Positions 16,132-25,321 of a stretch of DNA of 64,000 nucleotides are shown here, piece after piece. The first letter of the stretch is position 1. Every line of letters starts with the position of its first letter. Location of the stretch: the NCBI GenBank assembly GCA_934454635.1, contig CAKSFR010000004.1, forward strand, positions 62,001 through 126,000, given 5' to 3'. The translations under genes and the position numbers were made by a program. This stretch comes from an uncultured Ruminiclostridium sp. (lineage in GTDB: Bacteria > Bacillota > Clostridia > Oscillospirales > Ruminococcaceae). The notes under the pieces are model-generated. The model worked only from the letters and a program-made list of their open reading frames with translations, was not told where the DNA came from and ran no database searches.

Positions 16132-17677
16132 TCGTGTAAACGATCGCTTTCCCACGTTTTCCCGAGCGGCTCACCGCCCCGACATATCCCAGAACTTCCA
16201 GCATCAGCGAGGGGTCGGTCGCGGGGAGCAGCTTATGAAGCTCCTTTTTGGTAAATTCCGCGGGAAGTCCGCACGGCAATAAATCAAGGTAATCCGTCTT
16301 GCTGTCAAGGCGGATTTCTTTTATGTACCGCTTGGGAGTTTTCTCCTTTTTCATGCCCTTATACCGTATGCGCCGCTCGTCCTTATAATAGGTTTTCTGC
16401 TCGATCTCAAGCTGCGCAACGCATATCGTAAGGTTCGGATTCGTCAGAAACGCTTTTATGCGGTAAAGTTCCAGAAACAGCTTTGACAGCGACGAATTAC
16501 GGCGCGTTGATGACGAAATCACTTCTCCCGTCTGTTCGTTTATCGAATAATTGTGAACGATTTTCGGGTATGGATACACGACCGTAACGTGACAGGCACG
16601 CAGCATTTTTGTAAGCTTTCTGCCAAGCTTCGAGAACGACGCCGTCTGTATCTCGTAAATGCCGTCCTCCCCCGCTCCGTCGGCATAAAACGACCCGATT
16701 TTCGCCTCGTGGTCAACATCATTGCAATAGTAGCACTTCAGCGCATTGTGAATGGTCTTTTCGTTGAGAGTGCCTATCGTGCTGCGTTCCCGTGCAAGCG
16801 CTTTTCCGACAGCTTCGGCAAAACGGACTTCGTCCGGTTCATCCGATTCAGGGCGGGTATAATCAAACCTTGCAAAATGCTCGCGTTCGATAAAAACAGG
16901 AACGCCGAGCGAATCGTTTGAGCCGATTACGCCGTCGGCGGCGCTTTTCACATCGTCAAACGCATTTTCGACGGCATAACAGCGGTCGGAAACCGAAAAC
17001 ATCGAAATATCGTTGTGATTATCGCCAAAGCTGACTATTTCGTCCGCGCCGAGCAAGGCTTTAAGCTGCAAGACCGCATTCGCCTTGCCGGCGGAGCTGC
17101 TGAAAACCTCGTACCAGTAATCGTCCGTGTAGACATCGCGGTAATAAACGTGAGAAAAGCCGTTTTCCGCCGTAAAAACCTCGTCAAGCTCGGCTTTATG
17201 CACGGGATTTATGAAAACCGCGTAAAAAAATTCGCCGTCGAAAAGCCCGCCGTAGCCTTCAAGAGGACGAAGCCGCTCGTCGCCCTCCCTGTTTTTAAGG
17301 TAATTTTTCAGATTTTTCGAGCCGCCGAGATAGCTTATCCTGATTTTTCCGTCTATGAACGAGTGGATCATCGGCTGCTCTTTAAGGCGCGTAACAGCCT
17401 CGGAAAGCAGCTCCGTCTGCCTCTTTCCCGGAAAATTTTTAACAACAAATTCTTCTTTTTCGGGGTCGTATATGAACACGCCGTTCTGCAAAATCACCGG
17501 CAAACCGATTTTTACATTTTTCATCAGATTTCCCGCAGAATTGATGCTGCGGGCGGTGCAGTATGTAAAATTCAGACCGTTTTCGATCATATCGTTCAGC
17601 ATTTCCTCCGCGCGGGGCTTCATTTTCCCCGACGAGGTCAGAAGCGTTCCGTCCAAATCACTGATATAAAGCGTCAT
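16109..17677 (-). CDS. Cof-type HAD phosphatase fused to a nuclease-like C-terminal domain
   Basis: Residues 1-265 form a Cof-type HAD hydrolase with nucleophile motif D7-L-D9-G-T and closing motif GDNHND (218-223). After a linker, residues ~297-515 form a second domain I recognise as resembling stand-alone DUF8091-like proteins: IGTLNEKTIHNALKCYY at the start, then E324, D333 and E342-I-Q344 arranged like a PD-(D/E)xK nuclease core, and a winged-helix-like end. The usual HAD length is ~270, so 522 marks a true fusion. AAAGGA precedes ATG. The substrate is unknown. Confidence 0.82.
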   Translation of the reverse strand: MTLYISDLDGTLLTSSGKMKPRAEEMLNDMIENGLNFTYCTARSINSAGNLMKNVKIGLPVILQNGVFIYDPEKEEFVVKNFPGKRQTELLSEAVTRLKEQPMIHSFIDGKIRISYLGGSKNLKNYLKNREGDERLRPLEGYGGLFDGEFFYAVFINPVHKAELDEVFTAENGFSHVYYRDVYTDDYWYEVFSSSAGKANAVLQLKALLGADEIVSFGDNHNDISMFSVSDRCYAVENAFDDVKSAADGVIGSNDSLGVPVFIEREHFARFDYTRPESDEPDEVRFAEAVGKALARERSTIGTLNEKTIHNALKCYYCNDVDHEAKIGSFYADGAGEDGIYEIQTASFSKLGRKLTKMLRACHVTVVYPYPKIVHNYSINEQTGEVISSSTRRNSSLSKLFLELYRIKAFLTNPNLTICVAQLEIEQKTYYKDERRIRYKGMKKEKTPKRYIKEIRLDSKTDYLDLLPCGLPAEFTKKELHKLLPATDPSLMLEVLGYVGAVSRSGKRGKAIVYTIRSQDIR

Positions 17678-17702
17678 TTTATATTCCTTTCCGAGTCAGA
17701 TT

Positions 17703-17718
17703 ATACAATATATTGTAT
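17703..17718. promoter_or_regulatory. 16-bp perfect palindrome, candidate operator
   Basis: ATACAATATATTGTAT lies over the probable -10 region (TACAAT on the minus strand, TTGATT 16 bp upstream) of the HAD fusion gene. It differs at one base from a site at 42053-42068 in front of the PHP gene. It also resembles NrdR boxes apart from the outer C/G. Confidence 0.5.
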
Positions 17719-17823
17719 CACATTTTCGCGGAAAATCAATACCTTTGGCAAAATGCACAAAAAACGTCATTCTTTTTTTACGTCTATTTTTCGGAAAAAT
17801 GTGTTAATTTTTTGTCAAAGCAC

Positions 17824-17852
17824 TTGATATTCACGGACAAATCTTGTATAAT
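17824..17852 (+). promoter_or_regulatory. gap promoter
   Basis: TTGATA (17824-17829), 17-bp spacer, TATAAT (17847-17852); the leader of about 40 nt ends with an AGGAGG-type site. Confidence 0.85.
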
Positions 17853-17897
17853 AATACATGGTACAAAGTATCAATTTTTTTCAGGAGGATAAATCCA

Positions 17898-18932
17898 ATG
17901 TCAGTTAAAGTTGCAATTAACGGCTTCGGCCGTATCGGACGTCTTGCTTTCAGACAGATGTTCGGCGCTGAGGGCTACGAAGTAGTGGCTATCAACGATC
18001 TTACCAAGCCCTCTATGCTCGCTCACCTCTTAAAGTATGATACCGCACAGGGCGGTTACTGCGGAAAGATCGGCGAAGGTCTTCACACAGTAGCGGCTGA
18101 TGATGAAGCAGGTACAATCACAGTTGACGGCAAGACACTTAAGATTTATGCTGAAAAGGACGCTAAGGATCTTCCTTGGGGCGAAATCGGCGTTGACGTA
18201 GTTCTCGAATGCACAGGCTTCTACTGCTCTAAGGAAAAGAGCCAGGCTCATATCGACGCCGGAGCTAAGAAGGTTGTTATCTCCGCTCCCGCAGGCAACG
18301 ACCTCAAGACTATCGTTTACAGCGTAAACGAAAAGACCCTTACAAAGGAAGACAACATTATTTCCGCTGCTTCCTGCACAACAAACTGCCTCGCTCCCAT
18401 GGCTAAGGCTCTTAACGACTTTGCTCCTATCCAGAGCGGTATCATGAGCACTATCCACGCTTACACAGGCGACCAGATGATCCTCGACGGTCCTCACAGA
18501 AAGGGCGACCTCAGAAGAGCAAGAGCAGGCGCTGCTAACATCGTTCCTAACTCCACAGGCGCTGCTAAGGCTATCGGTCTTGTTATTCCCGAACTCAACG
18601 GCAAGCTCATCGGCTCCGCACAGAGAGTTCCGGTTCCGACAGGTTCCACAACTATCCTTACCGCTGTTGTTAAGGGCAGCAACGTAACAAAGGACGCTAT
18701 CAACGCTGCTATGAAGGCTGCTGCTTCCGAATCCTTTGGCTACAACGAAGACCAGATCGTTTCTTCCGACGTTATCGGTATGAGATACGGCTCTCTCTTC
18801 GACGCAACTCAGACAATGGTTGCTCAGATCGCTGACGATCTCTACGAAGTTCAGGTTGTTTCTTGGTACGACAACGAAAACTCTTACACATCTCAGATGG
18901 TAAGAACAATCAAGTACTTCGCAGAGCTTTAA
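17898..18932 (+). CDS. gap: Glyceraldehyde-3-phosphate dehydrogenase, type I
   Basis: The glycolytic enzyme that oxidises glyceraldehyde 3-phosphate with NAD and phosphate. The NAD-binding start is [15 protein letters not shown] (5-19), the catalytic motif [10 protein letters not shown] has nucleophile Cys160, and HAYTGDQ follows. The length of 344 is normal. The start at 17898 is set by CAGGAGGAT just upstream. Codon use differs from its neighbours: Lys is mostly AAG and Ala mostly GCT, as expected for a very highly expressed gene. It has its own promoter and terminator and is not in a pgk-tpi operon here. Confidence 0.97.
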   Translation: MSVKVAINGFGRIGRLAFRQMFGAEGYEVVAINDLTKPSMLAHLLKYDTAQGGYCGKIGEGLHTVAADDEAGTITVDGKTLKIYAEKDAKDLPWGEIGVDVVLECTGFYCSKEKSQAHIDAGAKKVVISAPAGNDLKTIVYSVNEKTLTKEDNIISAASCTTNCLAPMAKALNDFAPIQSGIMSTIHAYTGDQMILDGPHRKGDLRRARAGAANIVPNSTGAAKAIGLVIPELNGKLIGSAQRVPVPTGSTTILTAVVKGSNVTKDAINAAMKAAASESFGYNEDQIVSSDVIGMRYGSLFDATQTMVAQIADDLYEVQVVSWYDNENSYTSQMVRTIKYFAEL

Positions 18933-18961
18933 TCGCGATTATACAAAATTAAAACATTAAA

Positions 18962-19016
18962 GCCCCCTTACGGCGCGTTGGCATTATACCGACGTTGGCG
19001 TAAGGGGGCGTTTTTT
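18962..19016 (+). terminator. Strong terminator after gap
   Basis: GCCCCCTTACG (18962-18972) pairs perfectly with CGTAAGGGGGC (18999-19009), followed by GTTTTTT. Confidence 0.92.
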
Positions 19017-19497
19017 ACAGTATTTTTGTCATATAGCCGCAGGTGAACGGAAAAAAATCAAATTTCTGCGTGCCGGTATGTTCAAAGCCGAATTTCTCAT
19101 ACCATTTCCGAAGCTGCGTGTTCTCCTCAACAATCCCGATATTCAGTTTACCGAATCCGAGCTGTCGGGCGGTTTCAAACGAGTGCAAAAGCAGCTCGCC
19201 GCCTGCCCCGCCGTGTCTGAACCGAGGAGTTACGCATAAATTGTTAAGCTCGCACTCGCCGTTTTTGAGCAAAGCAAGCGAATAGTACCCGATTATTTCG
19301 GACTTCTCAACATAAACAAACATTGGTCTGCGCTCGGCGTTCATCTGCCATTGCAGTCTTTCCGCAGAAACCGAAAAAGCTGTAAATCTCGGCGCGTTTT
19401 CCGCTGTAATGCCAAACTCGCGGGCGACTGTCATAAAGCTGTCGCGTATAACCTCGGCGCACCTGCCGATTTCCGCTTCTCTAACCGCTCTTATCAC
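19015..19497 (-). CDS. GNAT-family N-acetyltransferase
   Basis: A 160-residue GNAT fold. The acetyl-CoA loop is RFRHGGAGGELLLHSF near 93-108 (a variant of R/QxxGxG/A), the preceding strand is LNNLCVTPRF, and a C-terminal NTQLRKWYEKFGFE stretch near 126-139 is typical of the family. The acceptor substrate is unknown. Its start overlaps the YbaK stop (ATGA at 19494-19497), so the two are co-translated. Confidence 0.87.
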   Translation of the reverse strand: MIRAVREAEIGRCAEVIRDSFMTVAREFGITAENAPRFTAFSVSAERLQWQMNAERRPMFVYVEKSEIIGYYSLALLKNGECELNNLCVTPRFRHGGAGGELLLHSFETARQLGFGKLNIGIVEENTQLRKWYEKFGFEHTGTQKFDFFPFTCGYMTKIL

Positions 19498-19985
19498 GCC
19501 TGTTCACCTTCAAGCAGCAAATCCGCAAATTGCCCGCGAATCGCCTTAACGAGCCGCTGCGGTGAAACGCATATCTGGGTTCCGAGCCGACCGCCGCTGA
19601 TATAAAATTCAGGCAGATTTTCAGCCGAATTGTGAATAACAGTCGGAAACTGCTTTTTCATTCCGATAGGCGTACAGCCGCCGCGGACATACCCCGTGAC
19701 CGCGTTTATGTCCTTAACGTGGAGCAGCTCTACCGATTTTTCGCCGACGCTTTTTGCCGCCTTTTTTAGGTCAAGCTCCTCCGCAACGGGCAGCAGGAAG
19801 CAGTAGTAGCCGCCGCTTTTCCCGTGCGCAACAAGAGTCTTGAACGTAAGCGCAGGATCCTGCCCCATTTTTTCAGCGACGGTTATTCCGTCAATAAATT
19901 CTTCGCATTCGTATGTTCCGATCGTATACGGAATCTTCTCGCGGTCGAGAAACCGCATTGCGTTGGTCTTAACTTCTTTAGCCAT
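19494..19985 (-). CDS. ybaK: YbaK-type Cys-tRNA(Pro)/Cys-tRNA(Cys) deacylase
   Basis: A trans-editing protein that hydrolyses Cys mis-attached to tRNA-Pro. Signatures are TFKTLVAHGKSGGYYCFLLP near 46-65, with a conserved Lys, and GGCTPIG near 100-106. The length of 163 is right for YbaK. The start is ATG at 19985, 6 nt after AAAGGTGA; the in-frame GTG further up lies inside that ribosome site. It is the first gene of a two-gene operon with the GNAT gene. Confidence 0.9.
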   Translation of the reverse strand: MAKEVKTNAMRFLDREKIPYTIGTYECEEFIDGITVAEKMGQDPALTFKTLVAHGKSGGYYCFLLPVAEELDLKKAAKSVGEKSVELLHVKDINAVTGYVRGGCTPIGMKKQFPTVIHNSAENLPEFYISGGRLGTQICVSPQRLVKAIRGQFADLLLEGEQA

Positions 19986-20006
19986 CAGAGTCACCTTTTA
20001 TAATTA

Positions 20007-22349
20007 TTACCATTTTTGTGTAATTTTTTCCGCTTCGTCAACCCAGCTGTAATAACCCGTCATATTTTTCGGGAGCGAATCCGTATTTACGCGCAGCGTG
20101 CTGAAAAGAATGCATCCCGAACGCTGATACATAGGAATTTCCACGGCGTATTTGTCGTACAGCAGGTTATAAAACGCAGTATATGCGTCTGAAATCGTTT
20201 CTGAATCAGCGTTGTCGGCCGCTGCCACCGCTTCGTAAAATTCCTTTGCGGAAATTCCGCAGAAGTTGTCCTCGCCGTACATTTCCGACGACGAGAAGCG
20301 CGGCTGTGCGCCCGTTTCCCACACGGAAGCCCATATCTCCTGAGTTCCGCTGCTCAGAACGCTCCAAAGCTGCGCAGCGTCCGCCGCGTCGCTTATTACC
20401 AGAGTTATACCGATTTCGCGAAGCAGCGCAGAAGCCGCTTCAAGCGCATAATAAGACGGGTGTCTGCCCGTTCCCTCAGCCGCTATCATCGCATGGAAAG
20501 TCGTAGTTCCGTTTTCGGGAGCAGCGGTAACGCGATTGTTTTCAACGGTATATCCGGCAGCTTCAAAATACCCAAGACACGCCTGTTTCGCCGCGGAACG
20601 GCGCACCTGCTCGTTCATTCCGTCGGAATAAATCGACTCTCCCTCCGCGTTTTTGGAATACGGCGGAACGCTTAATTCTTCGGAATCGGTTTTTATATAT
20701 CCGCTCACCGCTGCGGGGAAATCCACGGCGATTCCGATATCACCATAATAATTACGCACCGATTCGTCACGGAAAAGGTATATTGCGGTTGCAAGTGCCT
20801 TTCTCAAGGCAACGCTCTGCACCGATTCCGCTTCTCCGCCGATATTTACGGTTTTTGCGTTTATCCCGATATAACCGTAGCCGTCGCTGTTTACCGTGCA
20901 GGCATACAGCTTTTCGATAGCCTCGTTCGCCTCGTCAATTTGGTCGGAAGCCTCCGCAGAAGCCTCAGGATAGCTTATATCGGCGGTGCCGTCCGAAACG
21001 GCTGAAACCGCGCTGCCGGAAGAGACCTGCGAGATTTCCAGCTTTTTCGTTTCGGGAGCGCCTTTGTAATAGTATTCGTTCGCGGTAAGGTATGCAACGC
21101 CGTTTTCGCTTCGTTCAAAAGCATATGCACCCGCACCGAGCGGCGCGTCAGCCTTGTTTGCGGCAAGCTCAAGCGCCGTGCCTTTTTCAAACCCGAACCT
21201 GTTCGCCGCGTAATCATAGCTGCTCTCGTCGCCGTAATAATGGAGAGGAGCGACTATCACGCTGTTAAGCGCGGAAAGAAAGCCTGTCCCGCTGCCCGAA
21301 ACGGTAACGTCAACCGTATTTTTTCCCGTTTTGATTATTCCCGAAATGCTGTCCACATTTTCGGAAGCGCCTTTTTCCTCCGAAAGATATTCAATGGCGC
21401 ATATTTCCGCGTCGGTCTTGAAGAATGTGGAATCTCCCTCGTACATACTTCCGAGCAGCTCGTAATTTCCGCCGTACATATCCGCAAGGTCGGATAAAAC
21501 CTGCTCCTCGCCGACCGCCGTTGAGTCGTATTCACTGTTCACCGAATAGAAAAACGCCATAAGATCCTTCGCTTCGGGATAAGTCGTTGTATATACGGAA
21601 TAGCTTGCGTCGCCGTAAAGCGACTTTACCCATTCCAATTCGCGCGCGAGCATCGGTTCAACGATCTCGGCGCGGATCTTCTGCTGAACCTCCTCGGTTT
21701 CAAGCGCCGCCGCGATATCCTCGGGCGAAAGCGTGTCCGCAATCGTGCTGTTAAGGCGATAATTTATCGCTCCCTTTATGTCCACGCCCTGAAACGGGCT
21801 GCGCTTGGAAAGCGACGGGTCAAGCAGCATATAAAGCGTAAAAATAAGGTCGTCGGCGTCCATAGTTTCACCGTCGCTGAACTTAACTCCGTCGCGCAGC
21901 TTTATAGAATACACCGTTTCGTCCGCTTCCTCGTCATATTTTTCGTCAACGTCCGCAATTCCCGTATATAAATAGTAGCTGCCCGCGTATATGCGGCGTT
22001 CGCCCTCTATGCCTTTCGTAACCGCTTTTCCGCTGCGATCAAGTCCGAGCAGGCGCGTTCCCGTAAGGTTATTTATAAGAACGTCAAAGCCTCCGTCGGA
22101 ATAAAACGGACTGTATGTATAGCTGTAATTGCCTGCTGCAATTTTAAGCGGCTGTTCCTGCGCCGGCGGCTGAACGTCCTCTTCGTTCGCAAGAGCCTCG
22201 GCGTGAAGAGTTGTGACCTCGGGGGTACTTTCCGCAGCGGAAGTTTCAGAGGTTTCTGTGCCGCCGGGCTGAGTACAGCCCGAACAAAACACTGCCGCCG
22301 CTGTAAGCGCGGCGAAAAGCCGTTTTCCGAGCCGATTCGTATATTTCAA
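20007..22349 (-). CDS. Family 5 extracellular solute-binding lipoprotein (peptide ABC type)
   Basis: The lipoprotein signal has a lipobox ending C-S-G-C (Cys25 from the chosen start), followed by a Ser/Thr/Glu spacer. The body then shows the family-5 pattern, for example YSIKLRDGVKFSDGETMDADDLIFTL (split near 150-180). At ~780 residues it is longer than OppA (~540), with an insertion at ~200-330. The TTG at 22349 is preferred because AAGGAGG lies 7 nt upstream. No permease or ATPase gene accompanies it, so it is either an orphan receptor or served by a remote transporter. Confidence 0.85.
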   Translation of the reverse strand: MKYTNRLGKRLFAALTAAAVFCSGCTQPGGTETSETSAAESTPEVTTLHAEALANEEDVQPPAQEQPLKIAAGNYSYTYSPFYSDGGFDVLINNLTGTRLLGLDRSGKAVTKGIEGERRIYAGSYYLYTGIADVDEKYDEEADETVYSIKLRDGVKFSDGETMDADDLIFTLYMLLDPSLSKRSPFQGVDIKGAINYRLNSTIADTLSPEDIAAALETEEVQQKIRAEIVEPMLARELEWVKSLYGDASYSVYTTTYPEAKDLMAFFYSVNSEYDSTAVGEEQVLSDLADMYGGNYELLGSMYEGDSTFFKTDAEICAIEYLSEEKGASENVDSISGIIKTGKNTVDVTVSGSGTGFLSALNSVIVAPLHYYGDESSYDYAANRFGFEKGTALELAANKADAPLGAGAYAFERSENGVAYLTANEYYYKGAPETKKLEISQVSSGSAVSAVSDGTADISYPEASAEASDQIDEANEAIEKLYACTVNSDGYGYIGINAKTVNIGGEAESVQSVALRKALATAIYLFRDESVRNYYGDIGIAVDFPAAVSGYIKTDSEELSVPPYSKNAEGESIYSDGMNEQVRRSAAKQACLGYFEAAGYTVENNRVTAAPENGTTTFHAMIAAEGTGRHPSYYALEAASALLREIGITLVISDAADAAQLWSVLSSGTQEIWASVWETGAQPRFSSSEMYGEDNFCGISAKEFYEAVAAADNADSETISDAYTAFYNLLYDKYAVEIPMYQRSGCILFSTLRVNTDSLPKNMTGYYSWVDEAEKITQKW

Positions 22350-22381
22350 ATGCAATCCCTCCTTCCGGGGTTGTACTCGTT

Positions 22382-22410
22382 ATTATATACCATTTAAAGC
22401 CAAATGTCAA
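22382..22410 (-). promoter_or_regulatory. Consensus promoter of solute-binding protein gene
   Basis: On the minus strand, TTGACA (22410-22405), 17-bp spacer, TATAAT (22387-22382). Confidence 0.9.
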
Positions 22411-22501
22411 ACAAAATGGCTTATTTACCGTATTTTTCCTTATTCGGACACACTTTTTTCACCTTTTTTGAGCATTTTATTTCAAAAAATCTCAAGGCTC
22501 G

Positions 22502-23449
22502 TCAGCATACGCGGTTTATCGGATTTCCGCTGAGAAACGCCGCAAGGTTCTTTTCAACGCACTCGACCAACCTTTTTCTTGTTTCAAGCGCCGCCCACGC
22601 GATATGCGGAGTTATTATACAGTTCTTCGCTCCGAGAAGCGGGCAGTCCGCCGCCATAGGCTCTTTCGTGAGTACGTCCAGACCTGCGACGAGCAGCTTC
22701 CCGCTGTCAAGCGCGCTGCGCAGAGCGTGTTCATCAACAAGCGGACCGCGTGCCGTATTGATGAACACCGCGCCGTCCTTCATTTTTGCGAACGCTTCAG
22801 CGTTCATCATGCCCTCCGACTGCGCATTCAGCGGACAATGCAGCGAAACTATATCGCTTTCGCGCAGCAATGTATCAAAATCAACAAACTCAGCCGCGCT
22901 TTCTTCGCGCACCGTTCTTGTATGAACAAGCACTCTCATTCCGAATGCACGCGCGATTCCCGCAACAGTTTTTCCAATAGCGCCGAACCCGACTATCCCG
23001 ATAGTTTTACCCGAAAGAAGCGTTATCGGGTACGGAAAATATGAAAACGTCGGACTTTTTATCCATTCGCCGCGTTCGACCGAGCTGCTGTAGTTGCAGA
23101 CCCGACTGTATAAGGCAAGGATGTACGAAAAGGTAAGCTGCGCCACACCGTCGGTCGAATATCCCGGAACATTTGTAACAACAATGCCGCGCTCCCTTGC
23201 ATATTCTGTGTCAACATTGTTCCAGCCGGTCGCGAAAAGCCCGATATATTTCAGATTTTCCGCTTTTTCAAGCACTTCGCGCGTCATAGGCGTCTTGTTG
23301 CAGAGGACAATGTCCGCGCTGCGTATGCGCTCGGCGGCGCGTTCAGGCTCGGTAAGTCCGTAGCGTATGACCGTGCCATAGGCGGCAAAGCCGGAAAAAG
23401 CAATATCACCCGTAGAAACGGTGTCGCTGTCGGTAATAACAATTTTCAT
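22502..23449 (-). CDS. D-2-hydroxyacid dehydrogenase
   Basis: An NAD-dependent dehydrogenase of the D-isomer family. The dinucleotide loop is GFGAIG (154-159). Catalytic residues are visible: Arg234 in NTARGPLVDE, Glu263 in DVLTKEP, and His282 in TPHIAW. The length of 315 is typical. It may act on glycerate, hydroxypyruvate or a related acid; the exact substrate cannot be read. The start (MKIVIT) follows AAGGAGC; an upstream in-frame ATG at 23503 is rejected because it overlaps the promoter. Confidence 0.9.
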   Translation of the reverse strand: MKIVITDSDTVSTGDIAFSGFAAYGTVIRYGLTEPERAAERIRSADIVLCNKTPMTREVLEKAENLKYIGLFATGWNNVDTEYARERGIVVTNVPGYSTDGVAQLTFSYILALYSRVCNYSSSVERGEWIKSPTFSYFPYPITLLSGKTIGIVGFGAIGKTVAGIARAFGMRVLVHTRTVREESAAEFVDFDTLLRESDIVSLHCPLNAQSEGMMNAEAFAKMKDGAVFINTARGPLVDEHALRSALDSGKLLVAGLDVLTKEPMAADCPLLGAKNCIITPHIAWAALETRKRLVECVEKNLAAFLSGNPINRVC

Positions 23450-23483
23450 ATATGTCAGCTCCTTGTGTATTTTTCGCATTACA

Positions 23484-23512
23484 AGTATACCATATTTTTT
23501 CACTTACCGCAA
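23484..23512 (-). promoter_or_regulatory. Probable promoter of hydroxyacid dehydrogenase gene
   Basis: On the minus strand, TTGCGG (23512-23507), 17-bp spacer, TATACT (23489-23484). Confidence 0.55.
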
Positions 23513-23573
23513 CATAAATGCTCGTATATGAACATATTTTTTGGTTTTTCTTAAAAAAATTTTATTAAAAGTG

Positions 23574-23602
23574 TTGACATTCTAAAAAAGTTGTGCTATA
23601 AT
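23574..23602 (+). promoter_or_regulatory. Consensus promoter of MarR gene
   Basis: TTGACA (23574-23579), 17-bp spacer, TATAAT (23597-23602). The leader of ~75 nt contains no clear hairpin. Confidence 0.9.
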
Positions 23603-23682
23603 CATAAGCAGAGGAACTTAGAAATATAACGCACATACCAAATTTTTAGCACATGGCTTTAAGCCGGAAAAGGAGTACAATT

Positions 23683-24159
23683 ATGAGCGAATTTGATTTC
23701 AACAAGTTTATGATCAAGCTTTATCACAACGCAATGAAGCTTGAAGAAAAAACACTCAAGCTTGAGCGCAGCGTTAACCTCACAATTAACGAAATGCACC
23801 TGCTCGAATGCGTTAAGTGCGGCACAAAGGGCGAAGAAGGTCCCACAATAAGCGCTATCGCCGCAGAAATGGATATAACCAGACCTTCGGCAACAGTTGC
23901 CATAAATAAACTTACTCTCAAGAAATACGTTGAAAAGACAGGCTGTGCAAACGACGGCCGTTCCGTAAGAGTAAAGCTTACAAGCAAGGGCGAAAAGGCT
24001 TACACAATGCACCGCAAGTACCACAAGAACCTCGTTGAAGAAATGAAGGGCACATTCTCTGAGGAGGAAATGAAGAGCATGATCGAATCGTGCGAAAAGC
24101 TCGGCGATTTCTTCGGAAAGAAGCTTGAGGCTCTCGCAGAAGAGGACGACGAATTTTAA
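23683..24159 (+). CDS. MarR-family transcriptional regulator
   Basis: A 158-residue winged-helix regulator. The recognition region DITRPSATVAINKLTLKKYV lies near 67-86, the wing (DGRSVRVKLTSKG) near 92-107, and the terminal helices serve dimerisation. The long N-terminal helix with many charged residues resembles FabT-like MarR proteins that control fatty-acid synthesis, but no fab genes are adjacent, so this is only a possibility. The start is supported by AAAAGGAG. It has a consensus promoter and Lys is mainly AAG, hinting at good expression. Confidence 0.9.
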   Translation: MSEFDFNKFMIKLYHNAMKLEEKTLKLERSVNLTINEMHLLECVKCGTKGEEGPTISAIAAEMDITRPSATVAINKLTLKKYVEKTGCANDGRSVRVKLTSKGEKAYTMHRKYHKNLVEEMKGTFSEEEMKSMIESCEKLGDFFGKKLEALAEEDDEF

Positions 24160-24177
24160 TCGGATAGATATATAAAT

Positions 24178-24211
24178 CAAAAGCGGATTTACCGATGTAA
24201 ATTCGCTTTTG
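24178..24211 (+). terminator. Hairpin between marR and DAHP synthase genes
   Basis: CAAAAGCGGATTTAC (24178-24192) and 24197-24211 form a 15-bp stem with one wobble. The T run is short (CTTTTG), so it may be a weak terminator or attenuator that sets expression of the aro gene. Confidence 0.5.
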
Positions 24212-24242
24212 TCGTATAATTAAACGAAAGGAACAAAAGAAG

Positions 24243-25271
24243 ATGGGAATGAACTTCAACAGAAAGCTCCCTATTCCGAAGGAAATCAAGGAGCTTTATC
24301 CCGTTACCGAAAAGGTCGCGGAAATAAAGGCGCAGAAAGACAAGGAAATCCGCGATATTTTCGAGGGCAAGGACAACCGTCTGCTGCTTGTGATCGGTCC
24401 CTGTTCCGCAGACAAGGAAGAACCCGTTCTCGACTATATCGGCAGACTTGTCGGCGTTCAGGAACAGGTCAAGGACAAGATTTTCATTATCCCCCGCATT
24501 TACACAGGTAAGCCCCGCACGACGGGCGAGGGCTATAAGGGTATGCTGCACCAGCCCGACCCTATGAAAAAGGAAGATATGCTCGAGGGACTTATCCGCG
24601 TGCGCGAACTGCACTCCCGCGCGATAAAGGAAACCGGCTTCGTCTGCGCAGACGAAATGCTTTACCCCGAGAACTACCGCTATCTCTCCGACCTTCTTTC
24701 GTACGTTGCCGTCGGCGCACGCTCGGTTGAGGATCAACAGCACCGCCTTGTTGCAAGCGGAATGGATATCCCCTGCGGAATGAAAAATCCCACGGGCGGC
24801 GATTATTCCGTAATGCTCAACTCTATCACTGCCGCTCAGAACAGCCACATTTTCCTCTACCGCGGCTGGGAAGTCGAAACAACGGGCAATCCGTATGCTC
24901 ACGCTATCCTGCGCGGCTTTGTGAACAAGCACGGACAGGCTATCCCGAACTATCACTACGAGGATCTCAAGCTGCTGCTTGAAATGTACAACGCGAAGAA
25001 CCTCGTAAACCGTTCGGTTATCGTGGACTGCAACCACTCGAACTCCAACAAGCATTACCTCGAACAGATCCGCATTGCTAAGGAGGTTCTTTTCAGCAAG
25101 CGTCACGACAACGACCTCAACGGCTTCATCAAGGGACTTATGATTGAAAGCTATATTGAGGACGGCGCGCAGAAAGCCGAAGAAGGCGTTTACGGAAAGT
25201 CTATCACAGACCCGTGCCTCGGCTGGGAAAAGACCGAAAGGCTCATTCTCGACCTCGCTGACAGCTTATAA
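24243..25271 (+). CDS. aroF: 3-deoxy-7-phosphoheptulonate synthase, AroG/F type
   Basis: Condenses phosphoenolpyruvate with erythrose 4-phosphate, the first step of aromatic amino-acid synthesis. Class I-alpha signatures are VIGPCSADKEE near 51-61, KPRTTGEGYKG near 89-99 (PEP/metal site), and GARSVEDQQHRLVASG near 155-170. The length of 342 fits AroFGH. A feedback-regulation subtype (Phe, Tyr or Trp) cannot be decided by eye. GAAAGGAA precedes ATG. No other aro genes are in the window. Confidence 0.94.
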   Translation: MGMNFNRKLPIPKEIKELYPVTEKVAEIKAQKDKEIRDIFEGKDNRLLLVIGPCSADKEEPVLDYIGRLVGVQEQVKDKIFIIPRIYTGKPRTTGEGYKGMLHQPDPMKKEDMLEGLIRVRELHSRAIKETGFVCADEMLYPENYRYLSDLLSYVAVGARSVEDQQHRLVASGMDIPCGMKNPTGGDYSVMLNSITAAQNSHIFLYRGWEVETTGNPYAHAILRGFVNKHGQAIPNYHYEDLKLLLEMYNAKNLVNRSVIVDCNHSNSNKHYLEQIRIAKEVLFSKRHDNDLNGFIKGLMIESYIEDGAQKAEEGVYGKSITDPCLGWEKTERLILDLADSL

Positions 25272-25281
25272 TTCAAACCAC

Positions 25282-25321
25282 AACGGGCAGTATCGCTTAA
25301 CCGCGTTACTGCCCGTTTTGT
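25282..25321. terminator. Shared terminator between convergent aro and Ig-like genes
   Basis: AACGGGCAGTA (25282-25292) pairs perfectly with TACTGCCCGTT (25307-25317) followed by TTG on the plus strand; it sits directly at the stop of the minus-strand gene. Confidence 0.82.
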
